Assembly (NCBI GenBank): GCA_018066805.1
Contig: JAGPVX010000021.1
Location: 1-54,976 of the forward strand
DNA: 54,976 nucleotides
Direction: 5' to 3'
From: Paraperlucidibaca sp.
GTDB lineage: Bacteria; Pseudomonadota; Gammaproteobacteria; Pseudomonadales; Moraxellaceae
The notes below the pieces were generated by a model. That model saw only the letters and a list, made by a program, of their open reading frames with translations. It was not told the origin of the DNA and searched no databases. Within the stretch, counting starts at the first letter, position 1. Each line of letters begins with the position of its first letter. The position numbers were made by a program, and so were the translations under genes. Shown here piece after piece: positions 26,465 through 35,914 of this stretch.

Positions 26465-29008
26465 ATGCTGAGATTTCTCGGTCTAGATCGCCTATTACGA
26501 CTTATTACCCGCAGCTTGATGTACCTCTGGGTGCGCGTGCAAGTCTCGCCAAATGATCTCGAGCTTTTAGGTATCGATCCTAATCGTCCCATTTGCTATG
26601 TCTTGCAAAACCGTCTGCTCTCGAGCGTGCTGGTTTTAGAAGCAGAGATGAGTCATCTCGGCATGCCTCGGCCATTGAGCTCGATGCGGCGCTTTGGCTT
26701 ACGCGAAAAGCACTCATTGATTTGCCTAACGCAAGAGCATCGCAACCCGCTGGCAAAACCTCGTCACGCGCATTCACCACGCCTAGTGTCATTGATGGAC
26801 GCGGTCTTTGAAGACCCAACGCTCGATGTGCAATTAGTGCCAGTGACTATTTTGTGGGGCCGCTCGCCCGACAAAGAAAGCTCGTGGCTAAAAATTCTCT
26901 TTGCTGATTCATGGGCAACGCCATCGGCATTGAAGCAGTTCATCACCATCATCTTGCATGGTCGCCAAACCATTTTGCGCATGAACCCGCCCATTTCTCT
27001 GCGCCAACTCTGCGACGACACGCAAAGTAGCGAGCGCAGCCTGCGCAAAGTATCGCGCGTGTTACGTGTGCATTTCCGTCGCCAGCGCACTGCTGCCATT
27101 GGCCCGGACATGTCGCACCGCCGCACCATGCGTAGCGACATTATCGGCTCCGATGTTGTGCAAGCAGCCATCGCCAAAGAAATGGAAACTCACGATGTCA
27201 CTCGTGATGTTGCTGAAGCGCGGGCTCGTATTTACGTCAACGAGATTGCCTCGGACTACTCATATCCAGTGATTCGCTTCTTTGAGAAGTTTTTAAACTG
27301 GCTGTGGACGCGCTTGTATAACGGCGTCACGGTGAACAACTTCGAAGTTATCGAAAAACATGTCGCCGATCACGAGATTATCTATGTGCCCTGCCATCGC
27401 AGCCACATCGATTATCTGCTGCTGTCCTATGCCATTTTCACGCGTGGCTATATGGTGCCGCACATCGCCGCTGGCGCGAACTTAAACATGCCGGTGGTGG
27501 GCAGCTTGCTACGCCGCGCTGGCGCATTCTTTTTACGCCGCACATTCAAAGATAACTTTCTTTATGGCGCGGTGTTTAACGAATACCTGCACCAAATTTT
27601 AAGCCACGGCTATCCCATGGAGTATTTCGTTGAAGGCGGCCGTAGCCGCACGGGACGCCTGCTGCCGGCGAAACTTGGCATGGTCAATATGACCTTGCGC
27701 AGCTATCTGCGTGACCACAAGCGCCCGCTAGTGTTTATTCCTGCCTATATTGGCTATGAAAAACTTATGGAAGGTGGCACCTATATTGGTGAGATGCAGG
27801 GGCGTCCAAAAGAGAAAGAAAATCTATTCTCTTTAGTGATGTCTATTCGCAAGCTAAAAAAAGTCTTTGGCCGTGTGCATTTAAGCTTTGGCGCACCGAT
27901 CTACCTAGACCAGCATCTCGACACACATATGCCAAACTGGCGCGCTGATGGCCCTGCTGCTGCCGATTCAGCAGCCTTTATACCAACGTCTATGGCGCTT
28001 GGTCTTGAGATCAGCACCGGCATTAACGCCAGTGCCGTGGTCAACCCCATCAACTTATTAAGCTTGGTGCTGTTATCGACGCCGAAACACGCCATCGATG
28101 AAGATCAGCTCGCCGAACAAGTCGCGCTGTATAAGTCCCTGCTTGCTGCCGTGCCTTACACCGAGCGTGTCACCCTCACCGAGCTCGATGGCCCGGCCAT
28201 GGTGGCATACGGTGAAGAGCTGAAAATCCTACAGCGACGTAAGCATCCACTCGGCGACTTGCTTTATCTGCACGAAGAAGAAGCCGTGCTGATGACGTAC
28301 TTCCGCAACAACACGTTGCATTTGTTCGCCCTGCCCTCATTGATCGCAGTGCTACTTCTGCAATGTGGCGACATCTCTGACGAGGAGCTGCTACGCCGCG
28401 TGAAGTCGGTCTATCCTTTCTTAAAATCTGAGCTGTTTTTACGCTGGAATGAAGACGAATTGGCCGACGTTGTGGCGCAATACATCGACGCAATGATTGA
28501 CTTGAAACTAGTCAATCGCACGCGCTCTGGCTGCCTAGCACCACCAAAAGTCAGCAGCGAAGAATATGCTCGCTTGCATATTTTGAGCCGTGGCCTGCGC
28601 CAGACTCTGGTGCGTTACCACATGACGGTGACGATTTTGAACCAGCGCGGCACCGGTAAGCTAACGCAGCAACAGCTAGAAGAGCTTTGCCATTTACTTG
28701 CTCAGCGCCTGTCATTTGTGCGTGAGTTCAGTGCCCCTGAGTTCTTCGATAAAGGCTTGTTTAAGGGCTTTTTAGACACACTGAAAGCATTAGGCTTCAT
28801 TCAAGTCTGTGGTCAAGGCACGATAGTGTTCGATAAGCGCCTTGGTGGCCTTGCGCAAGAAGCCTTGGAGGTACTGCCTAGCGGCATTCGCCAAGCCATT
28901 TTGCAGGTGACGTTGATTACCGACGAGGAAGTGAATATTGCTTTAGACGCACTTGAGGCCAGCAAAGAGCGTAAGAAACAACGCGCCGCGGCAAAAGCCA
29001 ACTCATAA
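26465..29008 (+). CDS. plsB: Glycerol-3-phosphate 1-O-acyltransferase
   Basis: First step of phospholipid synthesis at the inner membrane, adding an acyl chain to sn-glycerol 3-phosphate. The 847-residue length is typical of gammaproteobacterial PlsB. The HX4D motif is HRSHID (His311, Asp316), followed by the glycerol-3-phosphate region FVEGGRSRTGRLLPAKLG and FIPAYIGYEKLMEGGTY. The N-terminal ~300 residues form the extended regulatory/membrane-association part. An AGGA ten bases upstream and the only sensible ATG fix the start. Closed by a strong terminator. Confidence 0.96.
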   Translation: MLRFLGLDRLLRLITRSLMYLWVRVQVSPNDLELLGIDPNRPICYVLQNRLLSSVLVLEAEMSHLGMPRPLSSMRRFGLREKHSLICLTQEHRNPLAKPRHAHSPRLVSLMDAVFEDPTLDVQLVPVTILWGRSPDKESSWLKILFADSWATPSALKQFITIILHGRQTILRMNPPISLRQLCDDTQSSERSLRKVSRVLRVHFRRQRTAAIGPDMSHRRTMRSDIIGSDVVQAAIAKEMETHDVTRDVAEARARIYVNEIASDYSYPVIRFFEKFLNWLWTRLYNGVTVNNFEVIEKHVADHEIIYVPCHRSHIDYLLLSYAIFTRGYMVPHIAAGANLNMPVVGSLLRRAGAFFLRRTFKDNFLYGAVFNEYLHQILSHGYPMEYFVEGGRSRTGRLLPAKLGMVNMTLRSYLRDHKRPLVFIPAYIGYEKLMEGGTYIGEMQGRPKEKENLFSLVMSIRKLKKVFGRVHLSFGAPIYLDQHLDTHMPNWRADGPAAADSAAFIPTSMALGLEISTGINASAVVNPINLLSLVLLSTPKHAIDEDQLAEQVALYKSLLAAVPYTERVTLTELDGPAMVAYGEELKILQRRKHPLGDLLYLHEEEAVLMTYFRNNTLHLFALPSLIAVLLLQCGDISDEELLRRVKSVYPFLKSELFLRWNEDELADVVAQYIDAMIDLKLVNRTRSGCLAPPKVSSEEYARLHILSRGLRQTLVRYHMTVTILNQRGTGKLTQQQLEELCHLLAQRLSFVREFSAPEFFDKGLFKGFLDTLKALGFIQVCGQGTIVFDKRLGGLAQEALEVLPSGIRQAILQVTLITDEEVNIALDALEASKERKKQRAAAKANS

Positions 29009-29054
29009 TGGTCTGGTGCTGAAAATCTCTTAGAGTTGCATATCCATGGAACTA

Positions 29055-29076
29055 GCCCCGCCCGCGGGGCTTTTTT
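29055..29076 (+). terminator. Rho-independent terminator after plsB
   Basis: GCCCCG / CGGGGC stem with a CCCG loop and six T, 46 bp after the plsB stop. Confidence 0.9.
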
Positions 29077-29095
29077 CTACCCACATGAAACTGGC

Positions 29096-29986
29096 TTAGC
29101 TTAACGCTCTTGGCGTATAGAGATCGAAACGGCTGCTTTGGCCGAGCATACGTTGGTGCGGTTCATCACCATTGAGATCGGGTGCAATGCGCGGACGCTT
29201 AACCACCACACGCTTGGTCGCCACAGCTCGCGCCAATGCCAGCAAAGCATCGGCATCTTCGTCACTACCAACCACATGGCGAAATGCCCACATGTCCTTT
29301 TTCACCTTCGCGGACTTTTCGCGATGCGGAAACATCGGATCTAAATACACTACTTCGGGGCGCGCCTCTGGTGGCAGTAGCAACTTAGCGCGCAACACAC
29401 TCTGCGCATCATCGGCGTGCAATATTAAGCGCTCAGCCGTGCCTGCTAACTGAGCACTTTGCTGAGCGCGGCGCAGGCCATCGGCTAATAAGGCATGCAC
29501 CAAGGGCACACGCTCAACCATTTCTACTTGCGCGCCAAGTGAAGCCAATATCCAGCTATCGCGACCAAGGCCTGCAGTAGCATCAAGCACACGAGGTGTG
29601 GCGCCCTTACGCAGGCCACAGGCGCGAGCAACGGCCTCACCGGCACCATGACCATTGGCAATGCGTCGCTGCAAGCTTGCATCGGCAAAATCAACGCGCA
29701 CAGGCCCAGGTAAAGGTTTTTCTAGCGTTTGTAGTGCTAGGCCGTGCTCATCATAAATAAGCACAGACTCGGCGCTATCTGTGTGATCGGCTTGAGAGTT
29801 GCCATCATTTGCTTCAGTAATGCGCGTTTGCAGTCCGGCAAATAATTGTCGGCGATGCTGATTTTGCTCGCGCCCTGCCAACGGCTGCTCAGGCCATCCA
29901 GCCACGAATATCGCACCCAGCCTTTGTGCTTGCTCTTGTGCAAGCTCGGCATGAGCCTGCGTTAAGCAATACAGCGCCAGACTCAT
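29096..29986 (-). CDS. rsmJ: 16S rRNA (guanine-1516-N2)-methyltransferase
   Basis: SAM-dependent methylase of G1516 in 16S rRNA. The 296-residue protein has the RsmJ segments VDFADASLQRR, the SAM site VLDATAGLGRDSWILASLG, and VYLDPMFPHREKSAKVKKDM, plus the C-terminal VVVKRP. Residues 65-80 are an acidic, Asn/Ser-rich insert not usual in the family. The start overlaps the uppP stop (ATGA), making it the last gene of a coupled chain beginning with yoaA. Confidence 0.93.
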   Translation of the reverse strand: MSLALYCLTQAHAELAQEQAQRLGAIFVAGWPEQPLAGREQNQHRRQLFAGLQTRITEANDGNSQADHTDSAESVLIYDEHGLALQTLEKPLPGPVRVDFADASLQRRIANGHGAGEAVARACGLRKGATPRVLDATAGLGRDSWILASLGAQVEMVERVPLVHALLADGLRRAQQSAQLAGTAERLILHADDAQSVLRAKLLLPPEARPEVVYLDPMFPHREKSAKVKKDMWAFRHVVGSDEDADALLALARAVATKRVVVKRPRIAPDLNGDEPHQRMLGQSSRFDLYTPRALS

Positions 29987-30810
29987 GACAGCCAGTTAAT
30001 CCAGCCCGCCCAAGCGCTGATAAAGATGAATAGGCCAAAGCCGATGCGATACCAAGCAAACACCGTAAAGCCATGCGTGGAGACAAAGGCGACCAGGGCT
30101 TTCACCACCCAAGCGGCGACGAGGAATGCAGAAATAAAGCCAATGGCGAAGACAGGAAGATCGGCCAAGATAAATTCGTGACGGTGTTTAAAGACTGAAT
30201 ATACCGTGGCGCCAATCATGGTTGGTACGGCTAAAAAGAATGAGAACTCAGTAGCTGTTTTACGTGACAAGCCCACCAGCAAGCCGCCAATGATGGTCGC
30301 GCCCGAACGCGAGGTGCCGGGAACCATCGCTAAGCATTGAGCAAAGCCAACCTTAAGCGCGTCTTGCCAGCGCATATCATCGACATCATGCACGCGCACA
30401 ATATGCTCACGGCGCTCAGCCCAGAGGATGACGACGCCACCTAAGATCAGCATAAAAGCGACTACGAAAGGACTAAATAAATAGTCGCGAATCACGCCAA
30501 TTGCAAAGAAGCCAATAACTGCCGCCGGCAAAAAGCCCACTAAAATATTCACCACAAAGCGTGTAGACACTGGCTCTTTACTGAAGAAGCCACGAGTCAC
30601 TCGGTTTAAGCGCTCGCGATAGTCCCAGCACACGGCCAAAATAGCGCCAAGCTGAATTGAAATTTCAAACACTACGCGTTTATCGTGAGTCCAGAAGTTC
30701 ATCAGCTCGCCGGCAAGGATTAAATGCCCCGTGCTGGAGATCGGTAAAAATTCGGTAAGACCTTCGACAATGCCCATGAGTAGAGCTTGAAAATACAGTA
30801 GATAGTCCAT
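29983..30810 (-). CDS. uppP: Undecaprenyl-diphosphate phosphatase
   Basis: Membrane enzyme recycling undecaprenyl pyrophosphate to the lipid carrier for peptidoglycan and O-antigen; also gives bacitracin tolerance. The 275-residue protein has several membrane segments and both conserved motifs: EGLTEFLPISSTGHLIL near the N-terminus and PGTSRSGATIIGGLLVGLSR near residue 175. The ATG at 30810 has AGGA six bases upstream, and that site overlaps the stop codon of the preceding thioesterase gene. A TTG one codon earlier is ignored. Confidence 0.95.
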   Translation of the reverse strand: MDYLLYFQALLMGIVEGLTEFLPISSTGHLILAGELMNFWTHDKRVVFEISIQLGAILAVCWDYRERLNRVTRGFFSKEPVSTRFVVNILVGFLPAAVIGFFAIGVIRDYLFSPFVVAFMLILGGVVILWAERREHIVRVHDVDDMRWQDALKVGFAQCLAMVPGTSRSGATIIGGLLVGLSRKTATEFSFFLAVPTMIGATVYSVFKHRHEFILADLPVFAIGFISAFLVAAWVVKALVAFVSTHGFTVFAWYRIGFGLFIFISAWAGWINWLS

Positions 30811-30818
30811 CAAAAATC

Positions 30819-31265
30819 CTATGGTGCGGTGCTAATGGCGGCGGCCGAGTAGGCCTGATAAAAAGCGCTGGGCATGCGGCGAATACGGCCTTGGGCAATA
30901 TCGACACAAACGAAATGGGTGCTGCCACGGAATACCGTTTGGCCATCGCTGAGACGAATAAATTGATAACAGCGATGCGTGGAAAGTTTATCAACCTCGG
31001 TCAGCCATGTGGCTAATATCAGCTCGTCATCGAGGTGTGTGGGCAATAAATAGGACAGTTCGTGCTTGCGTACGACCATGCCGTGGCCGGAGGCTTCATA
31101 TTCGTCTGGGCCTAGGCCTAATGCACTCGAGTGCGACCACGCCACATCCTCAAGCCATTGTAAGTACACAACATTATTGGTGTGGCGCATGACATCGATA
31201 TGTTCAGGCAACACACGCACGGTGACGGTATGCGGTTGCAGATGATCGAAGCTAGGGCTGCTCAT
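30819..31265 (-). CDS. YbgC/FadM-like acyl-CoA thioesterase
   Basis: Single hot-dog thioesterase of the 4-hydroxybenzoyl-CoA type (148 aa). The motif HIDVMRHTNNVVYLQWLEDV holds the usual Asp of this class, and VVRKHELSYLLPTHLDDEL follows. The substrate is not known. Its start overlaps the tsaB stop, and its TAG stop forms part of the uppP ribosome site, so it is embedded in a coupled operon. A link to lipid-carrier or membrane maintenance is possible but unproven. Confidence 0.85.
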   Translation of the reverse strand: MSSPSFDHLQPHTVTVRVLPEHIDVMRHTNNVVYLQWLEDVAWSHSSALGLGPDEYEASGHGMVVRKHELSYLLPTHLDDELILATWLTEVDKLSTHRCYQFIRLSDGQTVFRGSTHFVCVDIAQGRIRRMPSAFYQAYSAAAISTAP

Positions 31266-31960
31266 AGGCCGCGACCGGGCAATTTTCGCCAGACATTATC
31301 GCGTAAATACACGGGCAAGGCCTGCTCAGGCGCCAGTGCTGGTTTATCGACTAGATACTCAGCCGCTAGGCCGGCAACATCGACAGCGCTAGGCGCTAGA
31401 TCTGGCCATTGCTGACTGACAGGCATTTGCGCCGATAACACCTCGCCATAGCTGCTCCAGCCGCTGCCGACACCAACGCGCTCTATGTTGCTGGTGAGCC
31501 ACTCAGCAGGTAGCGCATCGGGCTTGCACACCACTACCGGCGCTGTTGGCTGCATCCAACCATCGACGCAATGAAACACGCCAGCGTAAATCTCGCCCAT
31601 GCGGGCATCGAAACAGGCCATGACATCGCTAACGCCATGTTCGCGCCAGGCCGCTTGCGCCAAGGTTTGTAAGCTGCAAATGCAGACCATGCCAAGGTCT
31701 GCGCCAAACGCTAAGCCCTGCGCCACGGAAGCGCCAATGCGCACGCCAGTAAAGGCGCCGGGGCCGTTAGCGTAGGCAATGGCATCGAGTGATTTTAGCG
31801 CCCAGCCAGACTCGCTGAGCAGCTCATCGACCATCGGCAAGATGAGCTGTGTTTGCTCACGCGGGGCAAATTGATGGCGAAAAATCATCTCGCCAGACTC
31901 AGTCGATAGCAATGCGGCCGAACAGTATTCGGTGGTGGTTTCTAAGGCCAGCAACTTCAT
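31262..31960 (-). CDS. tsaB: tRNA threonylcarbamoyladenosine biosynthesis protein TsaB
   Basis: Scaffold partner of TsaD and TsaE in making t6A37 in ANN-decoding tRNAs. The 232-residue protein starts MKLLALETTTEYCSAAL and contains YANGPGAFTGVRIGASVAQGLA, the signature helix used for dimerisation with TsaD. As in E. coli, it lies beside yoaA. It overlaps the genes on both sides by ATGA. Confidence 0.95.
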   Translation of the reverse strand: MKLLALETTTEYCSAALLSTESGEMIFRHQFAPREQTQLILPMVDELLSESGWALKSLDAIAYANGPGAFTGVRIGASVAQGLAFGADLGMVCICSLQTLAQAAWREHGVSDVMACFDARMGEIYAGVFHCVDGWMQPTAPVVVCKPDALPAEWLTSNIERVGVGSGWSSYGEVLSAQMPVSQQWPDLAPSAVDVAGLAAEYLVDKPALAPEQALPVYLRDNVWRKLPGRGL

Positions 31961-33900
31961 GTGTGCGCAGGCTCCAAGGCATTAATAAACTCAAAAAACT
32001 CGGTCACAACAGCAATTTCTCGGGTGCGACGCATGGGCGGCAAGCTTTGCAAAAACAACTGGCCATAGGGCTTACCGACTAAACGCGGATCGCAGACCAT
32101 GAGCACGCCAGTATCGAGCACATCACGAATCAAACGCCCTGCGCCCTGCTTCATGCTGATAATCGCCGATGGCAGCTGATAAGCCATAAATGGATTCTGG
32201 CCACGCGATTTATAGGCATCAAGGCGAGCTGACATCACCGGATCACCCGGTGAGGCGAACGGCAGTTTATCAATAATAACCAGCGATAGCGCCTGACCGC
32301 GCACATCAACGCCTTCCCAAAATGCACCCGTGGCCAATAAAACGCACTGCTCAGTGCTGGCAAAGCGGCGCAATAGTTCGGCTTTCGGCTGCGTGCCCTG
32401 AACCAAAAAAGTAAAGTCGAGCTGCTTTGGCAGCCATTCGGCAGCTTCACGCAGCGCTCTATGCGAGGTGAAAAGAAAAAATGCGCGGCCCTGACTGGCA
32501 TTTAGCACTGGCACTGCAGCTCTCAAAACAGCATTGGTGTAATCCATCGCGCCAGTGTCAGGTAAGCCGCGCGGCACATAAAACAAGGCCTGCTGCTCAT
32601 AGGCGAAAGGGCTAGGCAGCTGAATCGCCTCGATATCATCGCTCAAGCCTAGCTGCTGGCGAATATGACGAAAATCTTCGCGCACGGCCAAAGTTGCCGA
32701 GGTAAATATCCACGCCATCGGGTCTTGATCAATCAGCGCGCGAAATGGCTGCGAGACTTCTAGCGGCGTCCATTGCAGCACAAAGCCTTTGCGGAAGGTC
32801 TCGAACCAATGCACTTGGTTGTCTGGCGTGTCGCCGGTGAGCTCTTCAAAGGCCTTGCCTAGCTCTTCGGCACGGCGGTGGCAGCTATCCAAACCCTTGC
32901 TACGATCTTTCAGCGCCGCTAAGGCATCGAGTAAGGCGCCTAAGCTTAAGTTCACCGCCGCAATAGCGGCCGGCATCTCTGGCTGCTCAATGACCTCGGC
33001 CCACACGCCCTTGCGCGAGTCTTCACCCAGCTGCAGACGAAAATGCGCTAATCGCGTCTCGATGACCGACACCAAATCATTAGCGCCACGTAAATCACCG
33101 CCAGCCGCCAAGATTTCGCGCAAGGTGTCGGCCAGCAAATCGTTAATTTGCCGCGACGATAGGCTCTGGCCAAAGAACATCGCCGCCGTTTCCGGCAACT
33201 GATGCGCCTCATCAAAAATCACCGCATCTACCGCCGGCAATAGCTCACCAAAGCCGCGATCTTTCAGGGCTTTATCGGCAAAAAATAAATGGTGATTGAC
33301 CACGATGATGTCGGCCTCGGCCGCCTGCTCACGCGCCTTCATCAGCGGGCAATCAGCGATTTTGGGACACTCTTGGCCCAGACAGTTATCCGCCGTACTC
33401 GTCACCAATGGCCAGACGCTAGAGTCTTCAGCAATGTCGATAAGTTCAGCAATATCGCCCATTTGCGTCTTGCCTGCCCACGCCGCCACACGCTGCAAAT
33501 CGTGTACGACCTGTTTGCTCTCTAACTCGCCATCGCTCAAATGCTGCTCTAAGCGGTAGGGGCAAAGATAGTTGCTACGGCCTTTTAGCAGCGCGGTGCG
33601 AATAGGCTTGCCCAGTAGTGTGCGCACTTGCGGTAAATCGCGATGAAAAAGCTGATCTTGCAGGTTGCGCGTGCCGGTGGAGACCAAGGTTTTTTGCCCA
33701 GAAAGCATCGCCGGCACTAAATATGCAAAGGTCTTACCGGTACCCGTGCCGGCCTCAACCAAGAGCTGCGACTTCGCTTTCAGTGTCTTTTCTACGGCCA
33801 GAGCCATCGCCACCTGCGGCGCACGCGGCTGATAGCCAGGTACTTTTTCAGCAAAAGGCCCATCAGCACCGAGTGCATGGCTAACACTCATGGTCGTCAT
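31957..33900 (-). CDS. yoaA: DinG/XPD-family ATP-dependent DNA helicase YoaA
   Basis: Superfamily 2 Fe-S helicase involved in replication-fork repair; E. coli YoaA acts with the polymerase chi subunit. The 647-residue protein shows Walker A GTGTGKT (51-57), the DEAH box (230-233), and four cysteines placed for an XPD-type [4Fe-4S] cluster (113, 173, 178, 184). Later motifs include FTSATL and GAGRLIRDVLD. Size and the following tsaB gene favour YoaA over the longer DinG. It heads a chain of five overlapping or near-overlapping genes. The start is MTTMSV; the Met four codons in is an alternative. Confidence 0.9.
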   Translation of the reverse strand: MTTMSVSHALGADGPFAEKVPGYQPRAPQVAMALAVEKTLKAKSQLLVEAGTGTGKTFAYLVPAMLSGQKTLVSTGTRNLQDQLFHRDLPQVRTLLGKPIRTALLKGRSNYLCPYRLEQHLSDGELESKQVVHDLQRVAAWAGKTQMGDIAELIDIAEDSSVWPLVTSTADNCLGQECPKIADCPLMKAREQAAEADIIVVNHHLFFADKALKDRGFGELLPAVDAVIFDEAHQLPETAAMFFGQSLSSRQINDLLADTLREILAAGGDLRGANDLVSVIETRLAHFRLQLGEDSRKGVWAEVIEQPEMPAAIAAVNLSLGALLDALAALKDRSKGLDSCHRRAEELGKAFEELTGDTPDNQVHWFETFRKGFVLQWTPLEVSQPFRALIDQDPMAWIFTSATLAVREDFRHIRQQLGLSDDIEAIQLPSPFAYEQQALFYVPRGLPDTGAMDYTNAVLRAAVPVLNASQGRAFFLFTSHRALREAAEWLPKQLDFTFLVQGTQPKAELLRRFASTEQCVLLATGAFWEGVDVRGQALSLVIIDKLPFASPGDPVMSARLDAYKSRGQNPFMAYQLPSAIISMKQGAGRLIRDVLDTGVLMVCDPRLVGKPYGQLFLQSLPPMRRTREIAVVTEFFEFINALEPAHT

Positions 33901-33964
33901 TGCGTTACCTGCATGGCGCAGCTCCTGTGGCTTAGTGACGTGCGCGTCATGCTGGTTTTAAGCA

Positions 33965-35056
33965 TTAGGTCGCGCGTGAACTAAGTAAAGCAGCTGGAAT
34001 AGCACTCTGCTCACTTTCTATCGCTGCCAAGCGCGGCGCCAACAACGCCTGCATCATGTCGATGTGCAGCTCATTGGCGTTTAGCGCATCAATATAGGCG
34101 TAGCGACCACCGCCCGCCTGCTGGAAAAACTCCCGATTTTCTACGGCGATCTCTTCCAAAGTTTCTAAGCAATCGGCCGAGAATGCAGGGCAAATGACAT
34201 CAACAGAGGCCAGCGATTGCTCGCCCCAGGCCTTGAGCGTGGCATCGGTGTAAGGCTTTACCCATTCCTGCAAGCCAAAGCGCGACTGAAAGCTCACACA
34301 CCATTGCTCATCGCTTAAGCCCAATTCACGCACCACAGCAGCTGCGGTTGCACGGCAATGCTCGGGATATGGATCGCCTTTGTCGGCATAGGGCTGAGGA
34401 ATGCCATGGAAGGAAAACAGCAGCTTTTCGGCTTGACCATTTACTGCCCAATGCGCTTTGGTCGACTCAGCCAGCGCGTGAATATAGTGCGGATGAGCAT
34501 GATAATCGCGGATGATTTGCAGCGATGGCAGTCGCCGCTGCTGCGGAATCCAGCGCGCAATTTGGTCGTATAGCGGCGCTGTAGAGGTTGCTGAATATTG
34601 TGGAAATAATGGCAGCACCACCCATTGATCAATGCCCTGCTGATGGCAATGCGCCATGGCATCACGCAATGATGGCTCGCCATAGCTCATGGCTGGCAAC
34701 ACCTGCACATCGAGAGCGGGAAATGCAGCAGACACACGCGCCTGAACTGCCGCAACTTGCGCCAACAGCGTCTCGCGCATCGGCGACTCATGCGTCCAAA
34801 TACTGGCATAAGCCTTGGCCACGCGCTTTGGCCGTGATGGCAAAATAAGCAGGCGTAGAATAAAAAACCAAATTAGCCGAGGCACTTCAATCACGCGACT
34901 ATCACTTAAAAATTCGCGTAAATAGCTGCGTACAGCGGCCGGCGTTGGTGCTGTTGGCGTGCCGAGGTTAGCCAAAATAACCGCTACTTTGGTGCGTTCG
35001 ATGGTCGGCGCAGGGCTTTTATCGCGGCAATAGCAAGATTCATTAACGCAGTTCAT
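33965..35056 (-). CDS. hemH: Ferrochelatase
   Basis: Inserts Fe2+ into protoporphyrin IX, the last step of heme b synthesis. The ATG at 35056 gives 363 residues. Seen: LANLGTPTAPTPAAVRSYLREFLSD (28-52), LPLFPQYS, the catalytic His217 in SFHGIP, and the metal-site glutamate region SADCLETLEEI (293-303). The N-terminal 20 residues are unusual, with Cys3, Cys8 and Cys10 before the first beta strand. A longer in-frame start (14 codons upstream) adds yet more Cys and has no better ribosome site. Downstream of adk, as in E. coli. Confidence 0.93.
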   Translation of the reverse strand: MNCVNESCYCRDKSPAPTIERTKVAVILANLGTPTAPTPAAVRSYLREFLSDSRVIEVPRLIWFFILRLLILPSRPKRVAKAYASIWTHESPMRETLLAQVAAVQARVSAAFPALDVQVLPAMSYGEPSLRDAMAHCHQQGIDQWVVLPLFPQYSATSTAPLYDQIARWIPQQRRLPSLQIIRDYHAHPHYIHALAESTKAHWAVNGQAEKLLFSFHGIPQPYADKGDPYPEHCRATAAAVVRELGLSDEQWCVSFQSRFGLQEWVKPYTDATLKAWGEQSLASVDVICPAFSADCLETLEEIAVENREFFQQAGGGRYAYIDALNANELHIDMMQALLAPRLAAIESEQSAIPAALLSSRAT

Positions 35057-35130
35057 GAGCAACTCTCTCAAACAACACGTGGGCATAATACAGGCCAAAT
35101 AATTAATGGTCTGCCTGAGCCAGAAACAAT

Positions 35131-35153
35131 AACGCCGCGCAGGGCGCGGCGTT
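35131..35153 (-). terminator. Hairpin terminator after adk
   Basis: Perfect 10-bp GC-rich stem (AACGCCGCGC / GCGCGGCGTT) with a three-base loop. On the minus strand it is followed by a T-rich stretch (ATTGTTT). It separates adk from hemH, though partial read-through is possible. Confidence 0.7.
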
Positions 35154-35175
35154 AGTTTACAAGCACTACACGTGT

Positions 35176-35889
<714 letters not shown>

Positions 35890-35914
35890 TCACCGCCAAG
35901 CTGCGACCAACGGA

